From NCBI GenBank assembly GCA_020310875.1, contig CM035422.1, positions 53,185,894-53,249,893 of the forward strand: a DNA stretch of 64,000 bases, written 5' to 3'. A program made the translations under genes and the position numbers. Positions within the stretch are counted from its first letter, which is position 1. Each line of letters opens with the position of its first letter. The notes under the pieces were generated by a model. That model ran no database searches. It was not told the origin of the DNA and saw only the letters and a list, made by a program, of their open reading frames with translations. The DNA is from Ceratopteris richardii. Taxonomy: Eukaryota; Streptophyta; Polypodiopsida; Polypodiales; Pteridaceae. Shown piece after piece: positions 1 through 10,605 of the stretch.

Positions 1-333
1 CACAAGGGCAATATTTGGTTATATGCCCAATCTGCTCGCAACACCAGCATCTCACATAATTTGATATCAGGCCAAACCGTTGACCTCGGTTCACATGATG
101 TCTCATGGTCGGACCACAATATATCCATCTCCTATTTTGTCCAAAATTCATTCGTCTCATGTTGGCCTTCTCAAAACCACCAGGCTTGCCTTTGTTGGGC
201 CATTTCTTTAATGAAGATCAAAGCAAATTTGAGATCGACTTGGCTGTGCCACACAATTGGGGCACCAAGCGAACTCGTAGCAATCTCTATGAGATACGCT
301 AAGTCAATCCCCACTAGGATCGCCAAAATGGTA

Positions 334-385
334 GGTCCTAATGCCCAAGAGAAAGATGATTATACAAGCCTTTATTTTGCTCAAA
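334..385 (+). repeat. dispersed repeat, copy 1
   Basis: Begins GGTCCTAATGCCCAAGAG and resembles the sequences at 500 and 25032. The downstream wording (GA-rich, then a stretch with TTTTGCTCAA) is also shared with the 25032 copy. Family unknown. Confidence 0.4.
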
Positions 386-499
386 ACCTGTGGAATTGGT
401 CCACTTGGATTACCTGGAGCCCACAATTGTCTCACGATGGATACTTCCTTTGTCTATGCACTAGCTCATATGCTTCCCGGCAAACACACCGAAATGTTG

Positions 500-1180
500 G
501 GCTCCTAAACCAAAGAGAAAAGATAAAGATGTTTATTCAACTTGTACAAACCAACTTTCTCTCGTTTGCATCCTCGATTGCACTTGAATGTTTTTGCCGA
601 GGAGAAGAGAACACAAACCCTAATGCATATGCACTCGGAGATCCACTTCCCAATGGTACCTCTTGCGATTCCCCTCCACTCTCTCCTTACTCACACATGA
701 TATACCCACTCTCTTACACTTTCCCTCGTGCTCTCACATGCACCCGCACCCACATACACACATTTGTATAACCCACAACCGAGACAAATCCTCATACATC
801 TTCACTCTTCCTTTGTTGTTCTCTCTCACACGCTTGCCCACACACACTCACTTATACCTTCACACATACATTACCGCACACCTATATTCACACACACTCT
901 CACTTTCCTTTCCCACTTCTCACTCAATTGCACAAACATACCACACCAATTCATTCATACACTCACAAACAATCATGACGAGTACCACACACACACTACA
1001 TATCAACACATGCAAATATCCACGAACACACACACTCGTGCCCGCATCCGCTCCTTTACAAACCGTCTTCTACTTCATTCCCTTCCTCTCAATTCCACTC
1101 GTTCTAACTCGATCTCACAGTTCTCTCGCACACACATATATTCCCGCACAATTTTCACCTCTCCTTCCCTCTCCTATTGG
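500..1180 (+). repeat. dispersed repeat copy 2 with trailing CA/CT-rich tract
   Basis: Starts GGCTCCTAAACCAAAGAG and runs into a tract made almost only of C, A and T (CACAC, CTCTC and TTCAC words). The copy at 25032 has the same order: the same opening words, about 150 bp of ordinary sequence, then a C/A/T-rich tract. One frame of each copy shares an NPxAxxxGDP-like peptide, hinting at a former coding segment. No family recognised. Confidence 0.4.
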
Positions 1181-2289
1181 GATGTTAATGCTACATAATC
1201 TCCCAGCAATGCATGAACCAGAAGGAAGCAACTAAAATAGAGAGACGCAAACTGAAATCGATTGACCTCAATAAAACATTCCTCCTTAATGCAAACTGCG
1301 CAAGTTAAGTTGGAACCAAAGATTTGGGGATAACAGTTTTTTGTTCAATCAGACAGTCAGCTTCCAAACGAATATCAAATGATAATGCTGCTAGTCCTCT
1401 TTAAAGGGAACAAAATGTCACGCTTACCATACATCTCATTCAAAAACTTATGCAAACAAGCTTTAACAAAGGCGACATTCACGTGATTCTAATGCTCTGA
1501 TTTCTTCTCCTTAAAAGAGGAAGACTCATCTGGATGCATAACTACCCATATCAACAAGCAAAACTTGTGTTAACTTCTGCTGGATCTTCTTCAAGGTGGC
1601 CGATAGATTTCTAAATAGCTCGTAGTGCAACGAATACAGCGTCATTACTTTTTGCCAAAAGACGCTAAGAGGAAGTGAGGCCAATGAATGCTTGTTTTTC
1701 TCTTCCCTGCGGTCCCATCCTCTAAGGAATCGATCAGCACACCCATACATATGACGAAAAAACAAAGGAATCACTCCCCTTCGTCTTCCCAACTTCCTCG
1801 ATAGCAAAACTCCTCCTACTTCGGGCTTCTCCTCTACAATGATGGCCTCCCCAAAAAAATACACTCCCACCCAGAAAAAAACGGATTGAGCCTCTTCCTA
1901 TTTCCTCTTAAGCGACCATTCCCTAGCTGCCCCATGCAAACTAATGGGGTGTAACGCCTTTGTTGCTCTGTCTCTGATAGAGGGTGGGAAGACCATCGCC
2001 CCCCTTTCCCTTTCTTCTCCCTTCTAGAACGTAACCCGGACCCCTTCAAACTGATCCGCCTCCTCTCCTCTCCTTCATTCGCTGCCACCTGCCCCCCAAA
2101 AGAGATAGCCTCTGTGTACTCCAGCAGCTCTCCTTGTCTCCATGCTTTGGCACGTGCCTCCTCAGCCACACAGAGCTCCCCCAATACTCCGACGAAAAAA
2201 CCTCTTTTTCCCAAGGCAAACTTACCATAGAATAGTCGACAAAGAGGAAAAAAATCTTGTCTGTCCCAAATGTGCGTATATTCATGAGC

Positions 2290-5200
2290 CAGAACAATGC
2301 TTGAAGAGAAGAGGTTGGCACATTATCTATGGACAGAGGCTATTTCAACTGTTATGTACCTTGTCAATAGACTACCATCCAAATCACTCCAAGATATGAC
2401 TCCTTATGAAGCATGGTATGGAAGAAAAACTAGTCTTGGACATTGCAAGGTGTTCATTTACCATCACAAATAAGAGGTAAGCTAGATGAAAGGGCAACAA
2501 AGGCAATGTTTATCGGGTATGACTCAACTCAAATGGGTTATAGATTCTATAATTCTTCAACCAAGAGATTCACTACAAGTAGCGATGTGTTTGAAGAACA
2601 CAGGTCTTGGTATGATGAAGACAAACAAAAGGTAACTCTACCACATGATCTTGATTCTGATTCTCGTCAATTAAGAAGCAAACATGATACACAGGCCCTG
2701 GTTCCAAGAAATGATACAAATGATGAAGAAGATGAAAAGGAAAAGGATTACAAGCTATGGAAGTCAAGAGGCAAAGCAAAGATGCAAGAGTGTGACGAAT
2801 GCTCCAAGCAAGCATCTAGAAGGTCAAGAAAGGAGAAAAGAAAACCAGAAAGGTATGGATATGATTCCACATTTTTTATAAATCATTCAATCTACTTGGC
2901 AAACGACTCAATTTCAGAGAAACCCTCAACCTATGAAGAGGCAAAGGGAAACTCTAATTGAGAGAAATCCATGAAAGAAGAAATAGATGCATTAAAGGAG
3001 ATGGACACTGGGGATTTGGTTCTAATGCGCAATCAAATGGTAATTGGTTGTAGATGGGTATATAAAGCTAAAAGAAACTCAAATGGATCAGTTTGCATGT
3101 ACAAGGCAAGATTAGTTGCCAAAGGATCCTCACAAACTCATGGTACAAGAAAAGATTAGTTACAAGGCAAGAATGAGGAAACATTCTCACTAGTTGCAAA
3201 GATGGCTACAATCAGAACATTGATAAGTGTAGCTTTTGCAAGAAATTGGAGACTCCTCCAACTTGATGTAACAATGCATTCTTAAATGGTTAGATAAGTG
3301 AAGAGGTATACATGTCACAACCACCAGGTTTTGAAAACCCTAATCATACATCTTATGTTTGTAGACTTAAGAAAGCATTTTATGGATTGAAACAAGCTCC
3401 TAGAACTTCGGACTATAGGTTGGTTACATACCTTCAAGATCAATGGTTCAAACCTAGCAACTCGGATTTTTCTCCATTCATCAAAAGGGATCACAATGAG
3501 GTTATCTATCTGTGTGTATATGTAGATGATTTTATTGTGACAATGATGATCTGAATAACATTCAAAGGATCAAGAGACACATGCAAGAGGATTTCAAAAT
3601 TAGTGACTTGGATGAGCTCACATATTTCTTAGGTATGCAAGTGATTTATAAAGATGAAGGAATGTATCTAACTCAAAGAAGATACATTGAAGACCTACTT
3701 CTTAAGTTCAGAATGGAGAACACATAGCTTGCAGGTACACCTTTGGAATTGAACCATAAATTGAAAGTTTATGAAGGTGAGCAAATTGACGATCCTAAAG
3801 AGTATCAAAGCTTAGTTGATAACTTGATATATGCTACTCACACAAGGTCAGACATATCATATGGTGTGGAAGTGCTTAGTCAGTTCATGCACTCATCTAG
3901 AATGCAACACACGCATCCTGCAAAGAGAGTACTCAAGTACCTCAAAGGGACACTTAATGAAGGTAACTATTATCCTTACTCTTCATATTTGAATATCAAA
4001 ACTATTCAGATGCAGATTGGGTAGGAGCAAAGGATGATATCTGAAGAAGTATCTCTAGATACTTACTATTTGCAGGTTCAAAATTGGTTTCATGGAGTTC
4101 CAAGAAGCAACCAACAGTTGCATTATCTTCAACTAAACTAGAATATAGAGATCTAACTATTGCAACTCAAGAAACAATATGGCTCAAGGAGTCGTACTCA
4201 GATTTGGGACTTGTAAGTTCCAAACCTCACTTACTTGGAGATAATGTAAGTTCCATGCATTTGGCTACAAATCCAATTTTTCATGCAAGGACAAAGCACA
4301 TAGAAGTACATTAACACTTTGTAAGAGAGAAACTTATGGCAAAGGAAATTGAACATTTGTTCATACTAAGAAGCAAATCGCAGACATGATGACAAAGGCA
4401 CTTGATGGGATAAGGCTTTGTAGATTCAAAGATATGGCAGGTATTTAATCTATCAGAGAATGAAGACTCAAGCATAATTTAGCTCGAGGGAGAGTTTTTG
4501 GAACATCAAGCTTTCATTATTCTTAAGGTGGATATGATCTTCATCAAATTTATCATTTGGATGATGCCATATATGTACTTTGAAGAATAGCACTTATATG
4601 CAGATTATTTCTTTGTATTACTTTATTGATTACTTATGATAATTTCTTGTAATTTCTTGTAAGGTTCAGGGTATTTACCTTTGTAAAAGGAAAGAGTAAA
4701 AGGCCTAAAAGCCACGAGTTAGAAGTGTTTGGGATTGATTCTCAATCAATCAATCAAAAAGTAGATATGACTTCAACTTTCTCTTTTCCTAAATTATAGG
4801 CAACGATTCCAATCAATCTAAACTATCAAACCCGCATAATTTCAAATTCAAATTCATGAAGAAAAGGTGTGGTCATATCCTCAAGAGTATATATAAAGAC
4901 TCTAAAACATTTTTTTATTAAGTAGAGTGTTGATTTCAAGCAATACATATACTCTTTTATCATTGCTTGGTGCCATTTCTGTTCTCTGCTCCTTCCTCAG
5001 ACTCAGTCAACTTGCAGAGATTGCTGCTCTCTCAACAAAGCTCAAAATCAAGTGTTTAAGCATTCATTGAAAAGGTATAACTTTCTAGTGTAAGTATATA
5101 AATTTTCAAGTCATTTGCTTCATTACTTTCAAAGAAAATGGAGTTTTATAACCTTCTGGTCATTCTCTGCACATCCTTGAAAAATCGGGACGACACCCAA

Positions 5201-5600
5201 TTAGTGTTAAGGTGATTGCTCCTTCATTGGTTGTTATAAATTAGGGATTTTATGCATTTTGGCATGCCAACGCTATGTATGACGCTTCCTTAAGAGGAAA
5301 TTTTCCAATTGTTACTCTGTTGGCTGCTCTCAGTGTTTGAAGTCACAACCTCCATCCATTCTTAGAAGGTTTTTTGTGAGCTAGTCAAGGTGCACCTTAT
5401 CTGTTTTGCATCAACATGTTCTTGTTGATGTTCCAAAGTACCTATTGGGTTTTATTGCACTAAACCCAAGCCTACATGATCCACTTTACATATCCAAAGA
5501 GCTAGGGCTGGTCCTATGCTGGTTTGTTGGGCCAACTTCACCACTTGACAACTCAAGTTTCCAAGCCTCTCCAAGCTTCTCTAACTTCCTTCATCAAAGA
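2290..5600 (+). mobile_element. Copia LTR retrotransposon relic, 3' part (Copia-1)
   Basis: A fossil Ty1/Copia element. In order it shows the C-terminal part of integrase (about 2293-2560), reverse transcriptase with a YVDD active-site box (about 2960-3800), RNase H (about 3800-4430), a purine-rich tract before 4495, and a long 3' LTR from about 4495. The LTR has a TATATAAA-type box near 4890. It is about 1.1 kb and is distantly alignable with the LTRs at 13555 and 22555; its right edge near 5600 is uncertain. The element is clearly broken, with several breaks, and its 5' part is not in the window. Related to, but a different family from, the next element. Confidence 0.75.
4495..5600 (+). repeat. 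3' LTR of Copia-1 (right edge approximate)
   Basis: Follows the purine-rich tract at about 4481-4494. It contains a promoter-like TATATAAAG at about 4887. Its second half (about 5270-5420) aligns with the second halves of the LTRs at 13555-19720 and 22555-23614, including the shared TTATCTGTTTT word. The exact end was not resolved. Confidence 0.5.
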
Positions 5601-6832
5601 GGCAAAGAAAAAAGAGGTTGGAATGGTTGTTGTAGAAGCCTCAACACCCAACACATCTGGAGATGAAGCTATGTAAACCATGAGGAACAAAGGGCAAGTT
5701 GCAACCATCACATGAAGAAGAGGAAAGACTTTCAAATTGGTGTTCAAAGGATGCACTTGCAAGGTCCTATATTCTAAGCTCAATCTCTGATTTTTTTTTA
5801 TTTTTATTTATTTATTTTTTTTTTTAAAAAACCTCATGTCAAGGGATGCAGGACATCAAGAGAGACTTGGAATGCACTTGCTCCTTTCTTCTCCTCCAAC
5901 ACTCGAGCAAGGAAGAAGCAATTGTGGATGGAGTTCACAGCAATGAAGAAAAGCCTCAAGAAAAGTGTGACTGATTACGTCACAAAGATGAACGAGATTT
6001 CATATCAACTTGGAAGCATTGGAGAGGTAATTGAAGAGGAACAAATCATTAGACAAATCATAAATGGAATCAAAGCAGATGACAAGTGGGATTCCTTCAC
6101 AACAGCCATGGACTTGTACATGGATATGCATGTACCAGACCTCAACACACTCATGGACCAACTCTTCACTCATGAATCAAAGATTAGCAAAAGTTGTGAG
6201 TCCTCAAGAGGTAATCAAACTTCTTCCTTATATTCTGATAAATCTAAGGCCAAGGACAAGTCAAAGAATAAGAAGAATGAAGATGACGGTAGCTCTTTCC
6301 AAGCAAACTTTGCAGGTAGAGGAAGAGCTAGAGGAAGAGGTAGAAGTGGAAAGCAAGATAGGGCAGATTCCAATCATCTCAACCTTGCAATATATGTGGC
6401 TTATCTAATCATACTATTGAAAAATGTTTCAGGAACCTGAGGAACTCAAGAGGAAGAGGATTCAATAGAGGTGGCTATGGATCAAATAGAGCCAGATACA
6501 ATGGAGGCTATAACAACTACAACAACAAGTATAAAAGTGACCATAGAGGAAGAAGAGATTACAATAACTATGCAGAGGACCAAAGTCAAGAAGATTCATT
6601 ATTGATTATGAATCTATCAGTGAAGAAGGGTAAGCATGATGATGACATCTTTAACATTGACTCGGGATGCTCAAATCATGTAGCAAGAAATGTGGCTTTA
6701 CTTTCCGATTTGGAAGATCCTCACGAAAAACATGAAGTGCAAACAGGAGATATACAAAGCACTCGGTGGAGAAGATAGGTAATGTGAAGACATCATATGG
6801 GAATATGAACCTTAAGCAAAGCCTTGTATGTC

Positions 6833-6840
6833 CCTACAAT
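6833..6840. repeat. 8-bp target-site duplication (left), CCTACAAT
   Basis: Matches 10598-10605 exactly. Eight bp is the length expected for hAT insertions. Confidence 0.95.
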
Positions 6841-6960
6841 CATAGTAAAAAAAATCGTACGATTTTTTTAAAATAAAAATCGTTAAAATCGCGATCGCGA
6901 TTTAAATCGCGATCGCGATTTAAATCGCAAACAGCGATTTTTATTCATGTTTTGGCAAAA
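6841..6960. repeat. left TIR and subterminal repeat array of hAT-1
   Basis: After the CATAGTA terminus come repeated AATCG words, then two copies of the palindrome ATCGCGATCGCGAT alternating with GATTTAAATC (6899-6908 and 6917-6926). Clustered palindromes inside hAT ends are typical transposase-binding sites. Binding here is inferred. Confidence 0.8.
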
Positions 6961-7037
6961 AAATCGTCGAGGGTTTTTATGTTCGATTTTTGCTCGAGTG
7001 GTCTATTTGCTGCGCGCGCGAGTCTTCATTCATGTCG

Positions 7038-7040
<3 letters not shown>

Positions 7041-7101
<61 letters not shown>
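7041..7101 (+). repeat. (GA)n microsatellite in the hAT-1 leader
   Basis: About 30 GA units lie some 160 bp upstream of the chosen transposase start. The other hAT (reverse strand, 32669) also has a GA tract, read in the gene's direction, just before its start codon. Confidence 0.95.
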
Positions 7102-7106
<5 letters not shown>

Positions 7107-7261
7107 ATTCAGCTTTGACTCTTGAGTACTCAAATTTCAGCTTGCTTCTTGAGTCTTGTAGTTGAGAGAGAGCCTTCGATTTTCAGCCATCTATTTTGAG
7201 TGAGATTTTCAGCCCCTTGCAATTTGTCCTCTTTAGCCTTGACCTTTTGAGTTTTATCATC

Positions 7262-10070
7262 ATGGGAAGAACTCCTAATGTTATTCGCAACCATGTGAAA
7301 GAGCTTGGCAAGAACACATGGCAATGCAACTATTGCATGGGGGTTTACACGGGCACTGCATCTCGTATCAAAGCTCATCTCCTTGGCTTAAAAGGTGGAG
7401 GCATTGGAAAATGCACTTCTATTCTTCCAAGGATTGTTGAGGAGCTAACTGCTCAACTTCAATTGAGCGAAGGGGTGGGTAAGATGCCAATTGGTTCATC
7501 TTCATTGTCACATAGCAATGAAGAGCAAACCAATCCTGTTGATGTCATTGATTATTCCCCTAGTTCATCCAAAAAGCCCCGCACTGAGAGCATTAGCTCA
7601 GTGAACATCTCTGAGAATCCTAGACCCAAGATTGCAGAGAGCAATATATTTGTGAAAGGTAGCATGAGGGCTGGAATCCAGAAACAATGCATGAATGAAG
7701 CAACCCGAGAGATAACCAAGCTCTTCATTGAATGTGGTATCCCATTCAATGTGGCAAACACACTTGCATGGAAGAGGGCCATGAAGGCTGTGAGTAGGAT
7801 TGGTTATCCTTGGGAGGGTCCATCGGGGCAAGTCTTACGTACCTCTGAGCTCTCCAAACAAAAGACATTAGTTGAGACAGAAATGTTGTCATTGAGGAGC
7901 TCATGGGAAAAGTATGGCTGCTCTATTCTATGTGATGGCTGGTCAGACATGAGGAAGAGGAATGTTTACAACATTCTTGTCTCCTCATGCAAGGGCACAA
8001 TGTTCTTACGTGCCATACCTGCACATGCACCTGGCACAGTGGTTACTGGCCAATTCATATTTTCACATGTTCAAAAAGCCATTGAGGATGTGGGGAGTGA
8101 AAATGTGGTGCAAGTTGTGACCGACAATGGGGCTAACTGTGTGTCCATGGGGCGTATGGTTGAGGATATGTATCCCAAAATCAAATGGACACCTTGTGCA
8201 TCACATAGCTTAGATCTACTCATGGAAGACATAGGGGGAATTCCATGGGTAAGAACCATCCTAGATAAAGCCAAATTTATAGTGAAGTTTGTCACTAGCC
8301 GCCCTAAAGTCCTCAACATTTTCCGCGCTCACTCCTCCTTAGATTTCCAAAAACCTTCTCTCACCCGTTTTTGTTACATGTACATAGTCGTTGATAGAGT
8401 CTTGAGAGTGAGGAAGGGTCTTTTGCGCACATGTGTTTCAGAAGAATGGTATCAATTATCTGAAGTTAGAGCAGGGAATTCTCTCTTCACAAAGTTTTCA
8501 TCTCTTGTCATGGGAGAGGATGAACTTTGGGTGAAGGGAGAGATATTGGTAGCTGCTATTCAGCCTGTATACACTGTGCTCCGCATTACAGATATGGAGG
8601 GTAGCACACTTGGCCTTGTATACGAGTACATCAACCGTATACAAGATTGCATCCAGCGAGTCAATGGACTTTCAGAGGAAGAGTAAGTTTATTGCAATTT
8701 TTTACTTGTTTGTGTTCATTGTAATTTGTATGATTATAGTCTAGATAATTACTTACATATGTTTTTTAATTCTTTTAATAGAAAGAAGGGTTTATGTGAT
8801 GCTGTCCAAAGTCGATGGGATTGGTTCCATAAACCAATCCATGCAGTTGCTCATATTCTTCATCCACTATGGAGGAGTGAGGAGCAATGCACAAACGAGA
8901 TTCTTGAGGATAGCTGGATTGAGTACATCGCAGGATGGACAGGTGGTGATGTAGCACTCTTGTCTCAGTTGGAGGATGAGAGAGTGCGGTTCCGTAGCAT
9001 GGAGAAATATTTTGGGCAGGCTACGGCACGGCTACGAGAGAATCAGCTTTCTCCTGTCACATGGTGGGAGAAATATGGAGTTAGTACTCCTATATTGGTA
9101 AGTGATTTTTTAGTAAATATTTCATCTTATTATCAAAGAATGAAGTTTAAATAATTTAATTATGTGTGAATCGCAGAGAAAACTTGCCTTGCGGATACTT
9201 TCGCAAGATTGTAGTACAGGACCTGCAGAGAGGAATTGGAGCACATGGGCTCTATTCCATACAAAAAAGAGGAATAGATTGAGCCCAGCGCAACTTGAAA
9301 AGTTGGTGTATTGCCATTGCAATCTCAAGTTGTTAGAGTCTAAAGGACATAACATTGCTCCTCTACAGGTAAATAAATTCTTTGACATTTAGTCATGCAT
9401 TTAAAATTTATATTTGTATTTAGTATATTCTAGAGTCTACTCTAGTCTCTATAATTTTGAAATTTTTAAATTGCAGGTTAATGTAGATTCTATTGATATC
9501 AGCCATGTCAAAGATATCCCTCAAATCCCTGAGGAGGAGAGAGAGATCTTTGCCATGCTTGCGATGGAGTCTGATAGGCATGTGCGTCAGACCCGTAGTC
9601 GCACTCGAAGAGATAGACCTCACATAGGTACAATTTACAAAGTTCAAATTATAATATATGGATTAATCATAAGATTCAAGAATATTTTTCATTCTACACT
9701 CTATTTTCAAAATTCTAATATATTGTTTTATGAAAATATTGTGCTATGTGTAGATGATCCATCATTGCCATCTACTAGTCGACCACGGAAGTATTATTCG
9801 AGACGAGGTGGACGAGCCCGAGGTCGTGGACAGCGCGGTGGGACATCTAGTGTTTGTGATATTGGTGGCCTTGGGACTTCTACAGAGCATGCACATGATT
9901 GGGAGGAGTTATCGGCCTCGTCTTCTAGCGGAGATGATCTTGGCCCAGATGCTAGAGCGATTGTAGCTCAGTTTGGACATTCAGAGTCGGATAGTACATC
10001 ATCATGGGCTAGTACATTTGATGAGGATCCCATAGATGATGACTCCATGGATGACATTCAGGAGTCATGA
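7262..10070 (+). CDS. hAT transposase, five exons, open throughout
   Basis: Cut-and-paste transposase acting on the hAT-1 ends in the nucleus. Proposed exons are 7262-8682, 8782-9097, 9177-9368, 9477-9627 and 9754-10070. Each intron has GT...AG borders (donors GTAAGT, GTAAGT, GTAAAT, GTACAA), and the phases join to give 798 residues. Order of domains: BED-type zinc finger (about residues 15-60, CNYC then an RIKAH helix and a late Cys), DUF659/RNase H-like core (about 160-330) with acidic positions in CDGWSD and VTDNG, and the WTPCASHSLDLL box. The hAT dimerisation segment follows (exon 3, RNWSTWALFHTKKRNRLS), then a basic Gly/Arg stretch and an acidic Ser/Asp-rich tail. The start was chosen at MGRTPN because it lines up with the start of the related gene at 32669; an in-frame ATG at 7196 would add 22 residues. 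Splice sites are by eye. Confidence 0.88.
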
Positions 10071-10500
10071 CTCATGACTCATGATTCATTAGACATCTTA
10101 GATTATAGTCTGGACTCTGTCATGTGATAGTGATCACTCTATGCTTTTTTGTATGACATTGCCACTTATTCTATGGTTTTTGTGCGTTCAGGCTTCAGCT
10201 ATTGACATTCATGTATATCTTTTACTTTTCATCATTCATGTAATGAAATGTCATTGATCACTATCTCATTCATGGTGTAAATTGCAATGTAGATATGATG
10301 TTCATGATTTACCATTCATTAAAGTTCTACGATGTATGAGTCATGACTCATCAATGTAAATTGTAATGATGTATCATGTAATGGGGAGGGGTTCTAACTT
10401 CTAGAGTAGGTATTTTATGTGTTTTTGACACTAAATGTACTAGGGATTGTGCATACCTCAAATATAAGAAAAAAAATAAAAATCTCTCTTGATGAATAAA
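10071..10500 (+). other. 3' region of hAT-1
   Basis: Non-coding segment between the stop codon and the right subterminal repeats. It begins with direct copies of GACTCATGA straddling the stop, and similar TGAGTCATGAC words recur near 10338. Related words occur in the 3' region of the second hAT (about 29480-29910). Confidence 0.5.
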
Positions 10501-10597
10501 AACCCCGATTTTTATTTTTTTTTTTAAAAACCTCTACGATTTAAACGATTTAAATCCCGATTTAAATCTACGATTTAAATCTCTACTTTGTACTATG
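10500..10597. repeat. right subterminal array and TIR of hAT-1
   Basis: Three exact GATTTAAATC palindromes (10547-10556, 10559-10568, 10572-10581), one near-copy just upstream, and the terminus TACTATG. This mirrors the left end. Confidence 0.8.
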
Positions 10598-10605
10598 CCT
10601 ACAAT
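10598..10605. repeat. 8-bp target-site duplication (right), CCTACAAT
   Basis: Exact match to 6833-6840. Copia-2 protease/integrase sequence resumes here. Confidence 0.95.

Larger units (their letters stand above)
1..2289. other. unclassified DNA, no gene recognised
   Basis: Open frames here are short or follow simple-sequence bias, and none carries a motif I recognise. The stretch holds two copies of a dispersed repeat (334 and 500), a C/A/T-rich tract at about 660-1180, and a C-rich segment at about 1650-2220. The C-rich segment gives a 126-residue reverse-strand frame (2214-1834) rich in Gly, Arg and Lys with no known domain. It ends where Copia integrase-like sequence begins. Confidence 0.4.
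6841..10597 (+). mobile_element. hAT DNA transposon, apparently intact and autonomous (hAT-1)
   Basis: A 3,757-bp element bounded by perfect 7-bp terminal inverted repeats CATAGTA/TACTATG (10 of the first 11 bases match) and a perfect 8-bp duplication CCTACAAT. It lies inside the gag-protease region of Copia-2 and encodes one five-exon transposase on the + strand. Both ends carry palindromic GATTTAAATC boxes that look like transposase-binding sites. A (GA)n tract sits in the leader. I see no disabling change, so it may be young or still able to move. Confidence 0.93.

Noticed and set aside
4495-5600. This LTR as the 5' LTR of Copia-2
   Set aside because: Its first half does not match the Copia-2 3' LTR closely; it belongs to the upstream Copia-1.
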